A DNA stretch of 64,000 nt from contig NC_083377.1 of assembly GCF_029542785.1 (NCBI RefSeq), forward strand, positions 477,330 through 541,329. The letters run 5' to 3'. The notes below the pieces were generated by a model, which ran no database searches, was not told where the DNA came from, and worked only from the letters and a program-made list of their open reading frames with translations. Origin of the DNA: Malassezia japonica (Eukaryota; Basidiomycota; Malasseziomycetes; Malasseziales; Malasseziaceae). The number at the start of each line of letters is the position of its first letter. Position 1 is the stretch's first letter. Positions 1 to 10,162 of the stretch are shown one piece after another. A program made the translations under genes and the position numbers.

Positions 1-1758
1 CAGGCCTACAAGACCTATCTGGAAGGCCCAATTGGCGGGCGCAGACTGCCGTATGCCAAGCTGCGTCTGAGCGACCGCGCGGCACTGAAGCGCGGCTTGC
101 AGCGCGGCCTCGCATCGGGCATGGACAACCTCTTGCTCCTTGCCAAGCTGTACCGCCCTGCCGTGCGGCGCCTCGTGAGCCAGGAGCCGCTCGCACTGCA
201 GGATACGCACACGCTAGGTGGCCTGCTCGACGCGTACGAGCACCAAGGCGGCGCGTTCCAAACCGCGCGCCTCTCGTTCCTCGCCCATGCCTTGTACCGC
301 GGCAGTGTCGTCGGCGAGGCCGAGGCGATCGGCGCCGTGAGCCGCGACTTTCGGCGGGCGCACCGCTTTGCGCTCATCGTCGCGGAGCAGCGGTGGCCCG
401 CACCGGTGGCGCTCGAAAACTTTGCGTGGCCGTCGACGCGCCCCGACGGCACGCTCCAGGCGGCATACCGCGCGGCAGAGGTCGAGGAGAGCGTGCGTGT
501 GCACGCGGCGAATAGTGCTGCGCTCCTTGGGCAAATGTACCTGCGTGGCGACGGCGTCGCGCAGGACTTTGTCAAGGCCAAGGTGTGGCTTACGCGTGCG
601 GCGCTCGACGGCAATACGCGCGGCGCTCATGCGCTCGGTCGCATGTTTGAGCACGGCTGGGGCGGCACGCCGGACCTCGAGCGTGCGAGCAAGATCTACG
701 AGTCCGCCAAGGCGAAAGAGTCTGCGCCGGACGTTGCGCTGGAGATGGCCAAGGCGTACATGCATGCACAGCAGCCCGACAAGGCGCTGACGCAGCTCGC
801 GATCGCTGGCAGCGTCTCTGATTTGAAAGATGCGCGCGAGTCGACGCTCCTCGAGACGGGTTTCGAGGTGCAGTACCTCGCCGGCGCGATCCGTGCAGAC
901 TGGGCGTACCACCAAAACCAAAGCGCGACCAACTGCGCGGCGGGCCTCCCGGGCCTGAAACGTGCGGCAGAGCGGGGCGACTGGGACGACCCCATCTTTC
1001 ACCGCGCCGAGGCTGCGCACGTACGCCGCGACGTCGCGACGTCGCTCATGGCGTGGGCGGTGGCGGGGGCATCCGGCATCGAGGAGGCGCAGGACAATAT
1101 CGCGTACGTCCTCGATCCGGTGCGCTCGTACCTGCGTCCTGCGCCGGAGCAGCCGACCGACCGCACGGCGCTTGCATTCTGGGCGAACAGCGCGCTGCAA
1201 GGCAGCCCGCATGCGATGATCAAGCTATGCGACTACCTGCGCCTGGCGCGGGGAACGAATGCGACGGCACACCGCGCCGCACAGTGCTACCTTGCACTGG
1301 TGGACGGCGACGCGAGCCTCGTCGTGCCCCGCTGGCACCTCGCGCAGATGTACGAGAGCGGCGATGGCGTGCTGCAGCCGGACTATCCTCTGGCGAAGCG
1401 GTACTATGACATGGTCGCGGCGCTTGCGCCGACCGATGCGGTGCTTACCGCCTTCCCGGCCCTGATTCGACTGCACGTGAAAGCATTTTGGCGTTTGCTG
1501 AAAGGCGACGACACGGCGCGCCGCCTGCTGCATGCGTATATTGGCGGGAAAAAAGAGGCGCAGCCGCCGGCCAAGGCCAAGGCCAAAACCAAGACGCCGT
1601 CGCTGCCGGACGACGTGTGGCTCGACTGGGCCGTCGACCTTGCCGTGTTTTCGATGGGGATCGTGTGCTTGGTCGTGCTGATGTATGTGCGCAGGGTCGT
1701 GCAGCGCCGCAGAGATGCGGCGAATGTGCAGCTTGCGCAAATGCAGGCGCTGCGCTAG
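1..1758 (+). CDS. HRD3: HRD3/SEL1L-like ERAD adaptor, 5' end outside window
   Basis: The reading frame is open from base 1, so the N-terminus lies outside the window; the stop is TAG at 1756-1758. The visible part is rich in Sel1-type repeats (LGQMYLRGDGVAQDF and LAQMYESGDGVLQPD are clear examples). It ends with one hydrophobic segment just before the C-terminus, followed by a basic tail (RRVVQRRRD). That layout is typical of Hrd3/SEL1L, the ER-membrane partner of the Hrd1 ubiquitin ligase, which presents misfolded lumenal proteins for retrotranslocation. The downstream neighbour LHS1 is also an ER quality-control gene, but nothing shows co-regulation. Other Sel1-repeat proteins are possible; the single C-terminal membrane anchor favours Hrd3. 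Confidence 0.75.
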   Translation, partial: QAYKTYLEGPIGGRRLPYAKLRLSDRAALKRGLQRGLASGMDNLLLLAKLYRPAVRRLVSQEPLALQDTHTLGGLLDAYEHQGGAFQTARLSFLAHALYRGSVVGEAEAIGAVSRDFRRAHRFALIVAEQRWPAPVALENFAWPSTRPDGTLQAAYRAAEVEESVRVHAANSAALLGQMYLRGDGVAQDFVKAKVWLTRAALDGNTRGAHALGRMFEHGWGGTPDLERASKIYESAKAKESAPDVALEMAKAYMHAQQPDKALTQLAIAGSVSDLKDARESTLLETGFEVQYLAGAIRADWAYHQNQSATNCAAGLPGLKRAAERGDWDDPIFHRAEAAHVRRDVATSLMAWAVAGASGIEEAQDNIAYVLDPVRSYLRPAPEQPTDRTALAFWANSALQGSPHAMIKLCDYLRLARGTNATAHRAAQCYLALVDGDASLVVPRWHLAQMYESGDGVLQPDYPLAKRYYDMVAALAPTDAVLTAFPALIRLHVKAFWRLLKGDDTARRLLHAYIGGKKEAQPPAKAKAKTKTPSLPDDVWLDWAVDLAVFSMGIVCLVVLMYVRRVVQRRRDAANVQLAQMQALR

Positions 1759-2043
1759 GGATTGTAGGTGATGTAGATGCGAGCACGGACGACTATGGAT
1801 GGGTGTGGACTATATAGGCTGGGACGTCCTTGGTCGGTGAGACTTGGACATTTCGAGATGCTTCGACTGTTCTGTAGCATCGTTGGGACGCGCTATTCCC
1901 ATGGGATCCGATAATGTGGTATTTCCAGATAGTCACTCGAATTGTGCCTGATTTTGCGCCACGTCTTGCTGCTCCTGCCAAACTTCGTATATCGCATATA
2001 CATTATAGTCACAATCCCTATATATTTCCTTCACTTTTCATTC

Positions 2044-2076
2044 CCCATTCCTTTCCCATTCCTTTCCCATTCCTTT
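2044..2076 (+). repeat. Three perfect 11-bp pyrimidine repeats in the LHS1 leader
   Basis: CCCATTCCTTT occurs three times head to tail, within a longer C/T-rich stretch (about 2030-2090) 130-165 bp upstream of the LHS1 start. Such pyrimidine tracts are common near fungal transcription starts; the role here is inferred. Confidence 0.7.
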
Positions 2077-2207
2077 CCTCCTCTCATTTCTACTACATAC
2101 ACACACCCGCCTTCCCCCCGCCACGCCAGTGTGTTTATCCATTGTGGCCTGTGCGTGTTGTTCTCTCGGCCGAGGTGTCGACGTGGAAGGTGTCTCTCTC
2201 CTTCCAT

Positions 2208-4889
2208 ATGCGCCCCTTCCCCACCGGCGTGCTGACGGTGCTGGTGTACGCCGCCTTTGCGGTGTTCCTTGCACCGCCCGCAGCTGCGATTGGCGTAGTG
2301 AGTATTGACTACGGCACGGAATGGATCAAGGCTGCGCTGGTCAAGCCCGGCATGCCCTTTGATGTTGTGCTGAGCCGCGACTCGAAGCGCAAGGTCCAGG
2401 CGAGCGCCGCCTTCAAAGGCAAGGTGCCTGCCGACGGCAACCTTGCGCGGCAGGAGCGCCTGCTTGGCAGTGATGCGTATGCGTACGCATCGCGCGACCC
2501 CCTGCAGAGTTTCCACGCGGCCAAGCTCCTCCTTGGCCAGTCGTGCAATGCGTCGTTCCCCCGGGCGGTCGAGATGTACCGCGATGTGTTCGGCAACGAC
2601 GTTGTGCCCCTCTCCTGGAACTCGACGGGTTCGTCGTGTGTCCTGCGTCCCTCGCCGGAGAGCGAGGCGTTCTGGCGCCCCGAAGAGATTGTCGGCATGG
2701 AGCTCGACCACATCCGGGAGCTTGCCGAGGACACCGCCGGCGAGATGCTCAGCATCGGCGTCGTGGCCGGTTCGCAGGGCTACTTTGGCGCGCAGCGCGG
2801 CCTCGACACGGTGATCACCGTGCCGATCTTCTTTACGGCGCTCGAGCGCCAAGCGTTGATGGACTCTGCGCTCCTTGCCGGATTCCGCCCCCACATGATC
2901 AGCGACGGTGCGGCGGCGGCCGTGAACTACGTGCAGAGCCGCTCGTTCCCCAAGCCCGAGCGCCACATTTTCTTTGACGTCGGTTCCGGCGCGTCGCGTG
3001 CGTCGCTTGTGGAACTCTCGGAGAAGCCGGCGCCCGAGGCCAAAGGCAAGGTGCTCACCGACGTGCGCGTCGTCGACGCCGCGTGGGAGCGCGAGGCCGG
3101 TGGTCTGGCGCTTGATATGCTCGTGCGCGACCTGCTCGTCGAGCAGTTCGACAAGCAGCACGGTGCTGCGATCCAGGGCTCGGTCAAGAGCGACAAGCGT
3201 GCGATGGCGCGTCTCCTGCGTGAGGCGAACCGCGTGAAGCATGTGCTGTCTGCGAACGCCGCGGCGGTGAGCAACGTCGAGTCGCTTACGCACGACATCG
3301 ACTTCCGTGCGTCGATCGAGCGCGAGGCGTTTGAGGCGGCGATGAAGAGTGCGGGCCTGTTGGACCGCATCACCTCGCCGCTGACCGAGCTGCTGCAGCG
3401 CACGAAGCGTACGATGAACGACATCGACTCGGTGGTGCTCATTGGCGGATCGACGCGTGTCCCGGCGGTGCACGCGGCGCTGCGCGCGGCTGGCATTCCC
3501 GATGCGAAGCTCGCGGTGAATGTCAACGCGGACGAGGCGGCGGTGATGGGTGCGGCCGCGTACGGCGCGACGATGCAGCCGTCGCTGCGTATGAAGCAGG
3601 TGTCGGTCACCGACGGCAACATGTACGCGGTCGACATGAGCGACGTCTCGACGCAGCAGCACACGACCATCTTCCCTGCTGGCCCCCGTGAGCACGAGCA
3701 GTTCCACTACGAGGTCGAGGGTGCGGACGAGGACTTTGGCGTGACGCTGTCGTATGCGCCCGAGTCGCTCGCGCGCCTGCCGAATGGCGAGCAGGGCCCC
3801 CTGATGCATGTCCAGCTCGAAGGCATCAGTGCGGTGCTTGGCGAGCTGCGTGCCGCGAATGAGCTCAAGAACGTCGACGTGCTTGTCAACGCGACGATCT
3901 CCACGTCGCCGCCTGGTGTGTACACCGTGCACAATGCGAACCTCAAGGTGACGCCCAAGACGACCGTCGCCGGAGCGCTGAAGAACTTCTTTAAGCTGTC
4001 GGACGAGCCGGCGGCGAACGCGACGAATGCCACCGAGCCGATTTCCTCCGAAAAGGTCGAGTCGCTGACGCTCGACACGCGCTACCTCACGCGCTCGGTG
4101 CCGCTGGCGGGCACGGACAAGCTCAAGTCGCTCGAGCGCCTGCGCCTGATTGTGCACGAGGCCAAGCAGCGTGTGCTCAAGGACACGGCCTCGAACCAGC
4201 TCGAGGCGACGCTGTACCAGGCGCGCGAGCTGCTCGACGACGCCACGTTTGCGCCGTCCGTCGCCGCGTCCGAGCGCAAGTCGATCCTCGCCGGCGCGGA
4301 CAAGACGGCCGAGTACCTTGCCGGCGCCGTCGAGGACGCGAGTGCCGACGAGGTCCAAAAGCGCCTGCGCGAGCTGCACAAGCTCCTCGAGCCGGCGAAG
4401 CGCCGCGTCGAGCAGGCGGCCAAGCGCCCGGCGGCGACGACGGCGCTGCGTGCGACGCTGGACGAGGGCACGGCGTTCATCCAGGAGGCCAAGGCGAACC
4501 TCACCGAGGCGCTCAAGGCGTCGGCCGCGAGCAAGTACACCGCTGCTGAGCTCGACTCGCTCACCTCGCAGCTCGACAAGGACCGCAAGTGGCTCGACGA
4601 CGGCGAGCGCGCGCAGGCCTCGCGCAAGGCCGACCAGGACGCGGTGCTCCTTGCAGAGGACATGGACCGCCGTGCAAAGAAGGTGCGCGATGCGCTCACG
4701 CGCCTGCGCCGCCGCCGCATTCCCAAGACGCGCCCGAAGAAGAAGGAGAGCGCGAGTGCGAGCGCCACCGAGAGCCCCACCGAGAGCGCCACCGCCACCG
4801 GCAGCGCCACCGAGAGCGCCACCGAGAGCCCCGCCTCCAGCACCTCCACCTCGGCCACGCCCGAGGTGCCGATCCACGAGGATTTGTAG
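2208..4889 (+). CDS. LHS1: LHS1/HYOU1-type ER lumenal Hsp70 (Grp170)
   Basis: A protein of 893 aa starting at ATG 2208. This start puts a signal peptide (MRPFPTGVLTVLVYAAFAVF) directly before the Hsp70 ATPase domain. The frame is open upstream to 1914, but that stretch is low-complexity leader. The ATPase domain has the phosphate-1 motif SIDYGTEWIKAALV and VLIGGSTRVPAVHAAL in subdomain II. It is followed by a beta domain and a long K/E/R-rich helical region, as in Grp170 proteins, and then a low-complexity TES/TAT repeat tail. The last residues are IHEDL, an unusual ER-retention variant. Lhs1 is the nucleotide-exchange factor for BiP/Kar2 and aids protein import into the ER. Only 54 bp separate it from PMR1. 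Confidence 0.92.
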   Translation: MRPFPTGVLTVLVYAAFAVFLAPPAAAIGVVSIDYGTEWIKAALVKPGMPFDVVLSRDSKRKVQASAAFKGKVPADGNLARQERLLGSDAYAYASRDPLQSFHAAKLLLGQSCNASFPRAVEMYRDVFGNDVVPLSWNSTGSSCVLRPSPESEAFWRPEEIVGMELDHIRELAEDTAGEMLSIGVVAGSQGYFGAQRGLDTVITVPIFFTALERQALMDSALLAGFRPHMISDGAAAAVNYVQSRSFPKPERHIFFDVGSGASRASLVELSEKPAPEAKGKVLTDVRVVDAAWEREAGGLALDMLVRDLLVEQFDKQHGAAIQGSVKSDKRAMARLLREANRVKHVLSANAAAVSNVESLTHDIDFRASIEREAFEAAMKSAGLLDRITSPLTELLQRTKRTMNDIDSVVLIGGSTRVPAVHAALRAAGIPDAKLAVNVNADEAAVMGAAAYGATMQPSLRMKQVSVTDGNMYAVDMSDVSTQQHTTIFPAGPREHEQFHYEVEGADEDFGVTLSYAPESLARLPNGEQGPLMHVQLEGISAVLGELRAANELKNVDVLVNATISTSPPGVYTVHNANLKVTPKTTVAGALKNFFKLSDEPAANATNATEPISSEKVESLTLDTRYLTRSVPLAGTDKLKSLERLRLIVHEAKQRVLKDTASNQLEATLYQARELLDDATFAPSVAASERKSILAGADKTAEYLAGAVEDASADEVQKRLRELHKLLEPAKRRVEQAAKRPAATTALRATLDEGTAFIQEAKANLTEALKASAASKYTAAELDSLTSQLDKDRKWLDDGERAQASRKADQDAVLLAEDMDRRAKKVRDALTRLRRRRIPKTRPKKKESASASATESPTESATATGSATESATESPASSTSTSATPEVPIHEDL

Positions 4890-4943
4890 TGGCCCCTGCA
4901 CGTAGCGCACCTCCATTGGACCTGCTGCACACCTCCATCGCGC

Positions 4944-7662
4944 ATGCCGGCGCGAAGCCAAGTCGATAGTGACGGTACGTCCTGCTGCTGACGCAGCGCC
5001 CTATGCGCGGCACGATGCCAAGCCGACGGTGCGCTTCATGCGTATGGATGTCGACGAGACGCTGCGAGCGCTCGAAGTGTCCTCGCTGGAAGAGGGCCTG
5101 TCGGACGCCGCGGCCAAGTCGGTCCGCGCGTCTGTCGGTGCGAACGAGCTTTCGGAAAAGGAGCCCGAGCGCCCGTGGGAGAAGTGGGTGGCGCAGTTTA
5201 AAGAGCCGCTGAATCTGCTGCTGCTCGGCAGTGCGGGCGTGAGTGTGCTGGTGGGCCAGCTCGACGATGCGATCTGCATCACGCTGGCGCTGGCGATTGT
5301 CATTACGGTCGGGATCGTGCAAGAGTACCGCTCGGAAAAGAGTCTCGAGGCGCTGAACCAGCTCGTCCCTCCCCGGTGCCACCTGGTGCGTGGCGGCGAG
5401 TCGGTCACGGTGCTTGCGTCGGAGCTCGTGCCCGGCGACATTGTCACCTTTTCGACCGGCGACCGTGTGCCCGCGGACGTGCGCGTGGCCAAGGCGTCCG
5501 GCCTCGAGGTCGACGAAAGTGCGCTCACCGGCGAGGTGCAGGCGATGCGCAAGACCACGCGCGCGATTCCCGCGGACGACGACGGGGAGCCGTCGATCAA
5601 CGACCGCGAAAACATTGCGTACATGGGCACGCTCGTGCAGCACGGCAGCGGCACCGGGATTGTGGTCGCGACCGGCGCGCGCACCGAGTTCGGGAGCATC
5701 TTTGACATGGTCGACCAGGTGGACGAGCGCCAGACGCCGATGCAGCGCAGCATGGCAGATCTGGCGCAGCGCCTGAGTGTCGGCAGCCTGGCCGTGATTG
5801 GCACGATTATGCTGCTCGGCATCCTGCAGCAGCAGGACCTTCTCGAGATGTTTACCATCGCCGTGTCGCTCGCCGTCGCGGCGATTCCCGAGGGCCTCCC
5901 GATCGTGGTGACGGTCACGCTCGCGCTCGGTGCGCTGCGCATGTCGCACCGCAACGCGATCATCAAGCGCCTGCCGAGCGTCGAGACGCTGGGGTGCGTG
6001 TCGGTGATCTGCTCGGACAAGACGGGGACACTCACCGCGAACGAAATGCGCGTCGTGCAGACATACACTGTCCCAGACGGCGTCCAGGACGTGCCCGAGC
6101 ACGGAAAAGCGTCGGACGCGCTTGCGCGATGCCTCGAGGTGGGCACCCTCTGCAACAACACCGAGACCGGCCCCGACGGGCGCTGGCTGGGTCAGTCGAC
6201 CGAGGTCGCGATGCTCGGCGTGCTCGGCAGCTTTGGGCTGCAGGACAAACGGAAGGAGTGGACGCGCACCGACGAGCAGCCGTTCCGCTCGGATACCAAG
6301 ATGATGACCGTCACCGGCCACTACCAGAACGAGCGCAAGGAGACCATCTTTATGAAGGGCGCGCCGGAAGTCGTCCTGCGCCAGTGCACGCAGTACCAAG
6401 GGCCGGACGGCACGCCGCAGCTCACCGACAAGGTGCGCGACGAGATCCGCGGCGCAATCAAAAGCATGTCCGACCGCGGCCTGCGCGTGCTGGCGTTTGC
6501 CGCGTCGCCCGCATCGCACCGCCCGTCGTATGCGTTCTGCGGCCTGCAGGCGATGCACGACCCGCCGCGCGAAGGCGTCGCGGACGCAATCCGCACGCTG
6601 CACCGCGGCGGCGTCCAGATCGCCATGATCACGGGCGACGCGGAGCCGACGGCGGTCGCCATCGCCCAGGAGCTGGGACTGCTGCAGAGCGGGCGCGCCG
6701 GCGTGCTCACCGGGCCGCAGATCGAGTCGCTGAGCGAGGGACAGCTGCGCGAGCGCGTGCAGTCCATCACGGTCTTTGCGCGCACCGCTCCGGAGCACAA
6801 GCTGCGCATCGTCGCCGCGCTGCAGTCGCACGCGGCCGTCGTCGGCATGACGGGCGACGGCGTGAACGACGCGCCGGCGCTCAAGCTCGCCGACGTCGGC
6901 ATCGCGATGGGCCGCGGCGGGACCGATGTCACGAAAGAGGCCGCCGACGTGATCCTTGTCGACGACAACTTTGCCACGATCCTTTCGGCGGTGCGCGAGG
7001 GGAAGAGCATCTTTTACAACATCCAAAACTTTGTCGCCTTCCAGCTCAGCACCTCTGCCGCGGCGCTCGTGCTGATTGGGCTCAGCACCGTGATGAAGCT
7101 GCGCTTCCCGCTGAACGCGATGCAGATCCTCTTTATCAACATCCTCATGGACGGGCCGCCCAGCCAGAGTCTCGGCGTGGACCCCGCGAGCGAGAGCGTG
7201 ATGCGCCGCCCGCCGCGTGCGAAAGACGCGCCGGTGCTCACGCGCCAGCTGCTCTACCGCGCGCTCTTTTCGACGTCGGTGATTGTCGTCCTGACGCAGT
7301 TCGTCTTCCTGTTCGAGCGCCCGCCCGACGGCGCAGACAAGCGCGACGCGACCATGACCTTTACCTGCTTCGTGTTCCTCGACCTGGTGTCCGTCGTGCA
7401 GAACCGCGGGCTGCTGACCGGCATCGATCAGAACCACATGCTCCTCTGGACGGTCGGCGCGAGCTTCCTCGCACAGCTCCTCCTGGTCTACTTCCCGCCG
7501 CTCCAGCACGTGTTTCTCACCGAGTCGCTCGCGGCCAACGACCTGATGTTTTTGCTGGTCGTCGCGGGCATCGCATTCGGGCTGCACGAGCTGCGCAGGC
7601 ACTATGAACGTGGGCTGCTCGACGAGCACGACAGCCAGACACAGGGTATTCAGAATGTGTAG
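4944..7662 (+). CDS. PMR1: PMR1-type Golgi Ca2+/Mn2+ P-type ATPase
   Basis: Two exons: 4944-4974 and 4997-7662, separated by a 22-nt intron (GTACGT...CTGACGCAG). Splicing joins MPARSQVDSD to APYARHDAKP and gives 898 aa, near the usual length of SPCA pumps. Diagnostic motifs are VQEYRSEKSLEALN, SLAVAAIPEGLPIVVTVTLA (M4), the phosphorylation site CSDKTGTLT, the hinge MTGDGVNDAPALK, and NILMDGPPSQSLGVDP in M6. The pump loads the Golgi with Ca2+ and Mn2+ for glycosylation and sorting. Its TAG stop is immediately followed by the stop codon of the convergent RCC1-PHD gene, with no base between. Confidence 0.95.
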
Positions 7663-9111
7663 CTACCTCCGCCGCCGCTTACGCGGCGCCGACACAACCG
7701 GCGGCCCCGCCGCCGCTGTACCTCCGCACGCATCGCAGAACCACTCGTCGTCGGGGATCGCGGCAAGCTTCGGGCGCAGGCAGCCCAAATGGTAGGGGTT
7801 CTCGCACTTGTCGCACGCAAGCAGCTGCGCCTCGTCGTCCGCGGCGTGGCACACGAGACACGCGTCCGCCGAGTCGACCGCGTGCGGCAGCCGCGGCAGC
7901 TCGCCGTACGCTTTGCCGGGCTCCACGAGCCAGAAACTCGTGTGCGCCGCACTCGCCACGTCGACCACGGCCACCTCGCGGAGCGAGGCGAGGGGCGCAG
8001 GGTCCGCCGGCGCACGGCGCACGCCGAGCTCGCCGTGCGACGCGCCTTGGCCCCATGCGTATGCGCGTGCGCCTTCGCCTTGGGCGCCGGCAGCGCAGTA
8101 CAGGCCGTCGACGCCGAGCGCGGCCTTGTACGTATCGAGCTCCTCGAGCGCCGCAAGGGGCTTGAAGATGTAGTAGCCCTGGCCGAGTCCGCCGTCGCCG
8201 GTGACGCGCGTGCGGCCCGCAATCCAGTAATTCTGCTCCAGGTCCAGACACACGGTCGCGTCGCGCCCTGCGACGACGCGCTGCACACGCGCGTGCTTCG
8301 GCTTGCTGCGTGAGACGGACAACGCACCTTGCAAACTGCTCGACACGCACCGGCGCCATCTGGTCGCGCTGCGTCCCGCACCCGAGGCGTCCAAAGCGGT
8401 TCTCGCCCCAGGTGTACACAAAGTGCTCGGTATCAAGGCTGGGTTAGCGAAAAAGACGTACGCCACGGCATGCGTCGCGCCGCATGCGATCTGGATCACA
8501 TTCTCGAGGGCGAGCGGCACCGGCAGTGCACGCTGGCGGAACTGCCACGCGCTTGCCGAGACGGCCTCGGCCCCGAGCTCGTCTGTGCCGAGCTGCCCGT
8601 AGATGGTCGAGCCCATGGCGTACACCTTGCCCGACTCGCCGAGGATCAGGCCAAAGGTGCGGCCGCAGCCGACCTGCCACGCGCGGTCCTCGCCAAAGGG
8701 CACAGGGTCGAGGCGCGTAAAGGGCGATGCGGTGCGCACGCTTCCAAGGCCGCACTGCCCGTGCGAATTCGAGCCGGTGGCGTACACGTGCCCGTAGGAG
8801 GTTGCGAGGAGCGAGTGCTCCGCGCCGGCCGCGACGTGCACCACCGTCTCGCCTTCGGCGAGCGGCGGGCGAAAGTCGCTCTGGCGGTCGAGCTTGTGCG
8901 GCTCGCTCACCACGGTGCGCGCGTCGAGGCCACACTGCCCCGCGCCGTTCGCGCCGTAGACGTACACGTCGCCGTCGAGCGTCAGAAAGAGCGCGTGTTG
9001 GCTCGAGGCCGACGCGCCGATCTGCTGCACGCGCACATTGCTCAGCCCACGGAGGATCGCTGGCGATGCGATGCTGCGTCAGTTGCGCTACCTACTTTTC
9101 CCACGTTCCAT
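7663..9111 (-). CDS. RCC1-repeat protein with C-terminal PHD finger
   Basis: Four exons on the minus strand: 9111-9096, 9059-8462, 8438-8328 and 8305-7663, giving 455 aa. Introns are 36, 23 and 22 nt. The first exon (MERGK) joins to TILRGLSNVRVQQIG. The middle introns are needed because the frame otherwise loses the RCC1 blade FVYTWGENRFGRLGCG. Several RCC1 blades are visible (VYVYGANGAGQCGL, VYATGSNSHGQCGL, VYAMGSTIYGQLGT, AYAWGQGASHGELG). The C-terminus is a PHD zinc finger (CLVCHAADDE...LLACDKCENPYHLGCL...WFCDAC) and a basic tail. A chromatin-reading role is likely; the specific function is unknown. The acceptor of the first intron is chosen because it alone keeps the frame. Confidence 0.8.
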
Positions 9112-9214
9112 CGGGTGCGGGCACGCTCCCGGTGAGAAGCACTACGTCAGTCGCGTCACGTACCTCGGCCCCACGTCGCCATAAGGAAACGCGTCGCGCC
9201 TGTCACGTGCCTCG
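9112..9214. promoter_or_regulatory. Divergent promoter with CACGTG box
   Basis: 103 bp separate the start codons of the RCC1-PHD gene and POP4. It contains CACGTG at 9204-9209, only 5 bp before the POP4 ATG. The same E-box-like hexamer occurs in two other divergent promoters of this window (20186-20191 and 44285-44290). In other yeasts Cbf1-type bHLH factors bind this hexamer; binding here is inferred. Confidence 0.5.
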
Positions 9215-9922
9215 ATGGACGCTGCGGAGGCCTGGCAGGCGGTCCTCCAGCAGGACGCGGGGACCGCCGCGCACTACGAGAGCCGCGTGCAGGGGCGCCG
9301 CGTGCAGCTCGAGAATGTCGACCGCGCGGCGCCGAAGCCGGCGTCGGAGATGCTCGCGCGCCAGGTGCGGCGTGCAGAAGGGCGCGCACGCCGCGCGGCA
9401 CACATGGCCCAGCGCCGAACGCCGCGGCACGCACACACCGTGCGCCCGAACCAAGTGTCCTACGCGCAGGCCGAGCCGCTGCATGCGCTCTGGACGACCT
9501 ACGCACAGGAGCTGCTGGGGCTGCCCGAGCTGGGCGCAGACGAAAAGGCACTGCGCTCCGCTCTGACGAACACCTCGCATGTGCAAAACATGCAAAACAC
9601 CCTGCTCAAGGCAGACTGGATCGGCGCACACGTCGAGGTCGTGCAGTCGACCAACCCCACCCTCGTCCACCTCGCAGGGATCATTGTACAGGAAACGCAC
9701 GAAGCACTCCACATAGTCGTGCGCGGCGACGCGCGCGTACGCCTCGTCCCGAAACAAAACTCGGTGTTTCGTATGGAGATTGCCGCATCCGACGCGGCCG
9801 ACGCACCGCGCTTGCGGCTGGATTTGTACGGGAACCAGCTGCGTTATACCCTCCCAGCACGTGCCACACGCAAGCACAAGGCGCGCAAGACCATTGAGCT
9901 CGACCGGACCGCGGCGGGGTAG
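9215..9922 (+). CDS. POP4: RNase P/MRP protein subunit POP4 (Rpp29)
   Basis: A single-exon protein of 235 aa. The C-terminal half has the Rpp29 Sm-like fold: LLKADWIGAHVEVVQSTNPT, then LAGIIVQETHEALHIV, then VRLVPKQNSVFRMEI. The N-terminal half is basic and helical. Pop4 is a core protein of ribonuclease P (5' maturation of tRNA) and RNase MRP (rRNA processing) and acts in the nucleus and nucleolus. It shares a short divergent promoter with the RCC1-PHD gene. The identification rests on the whole fold pattern and the length, which suit the family. Confidence 0.85.
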   Translation: MDAAEAWQAVLQQDAGTAAHYESRVQGRRVQLENVDRAAPKPASEMLARQVRRAEGRARRAAHMAQRRTPRHAHTVRPNQVSYAQAEPLHALWTTYAQELLGLPELGADEKALRSALTNTSHVQNMQNTLLKADWIGAHVEVVQSTNPTLVHLAGIIVQETHEALHIVVRGDARVRLVPKQNSVFRMEIAASDAADAPRLRLDLYGNQLRYTLPARATRKHKARKTIELDRTAAG

Positions 9923-10162
9923 CGCACACGCAGAGGCACAGTGCACGCCACGTCTGCGCACGGCGTCGTCCGAGAAGTGCAGGGGCTCGTTGCACGCGAT
10001 GCACACTCTCTGCCTACTCCACATGCTCACCGCGATCGGGCCGATCGTGACTGCAGGGGACTGCAGTGCGTCCATCCTACCCCATTCGGATCGCGACGAG
10101 CCGCCGAACGTGTGGCGGTGCCTCGTAGGCTTCTTCTCATAGATTCCCCGTTCCCCACCATC

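Noticed and set aside
2031..4961. Long antisense ORFs of 900+ codons opposite LHS1 and PMR1 (2031-4961 and 4696-7629, minus strand)
   Set aside because: They are Arg/Leu/His/Gly-rich shadows caused by high GC and third-position bias; the plus-strand genes have strong family motifs.
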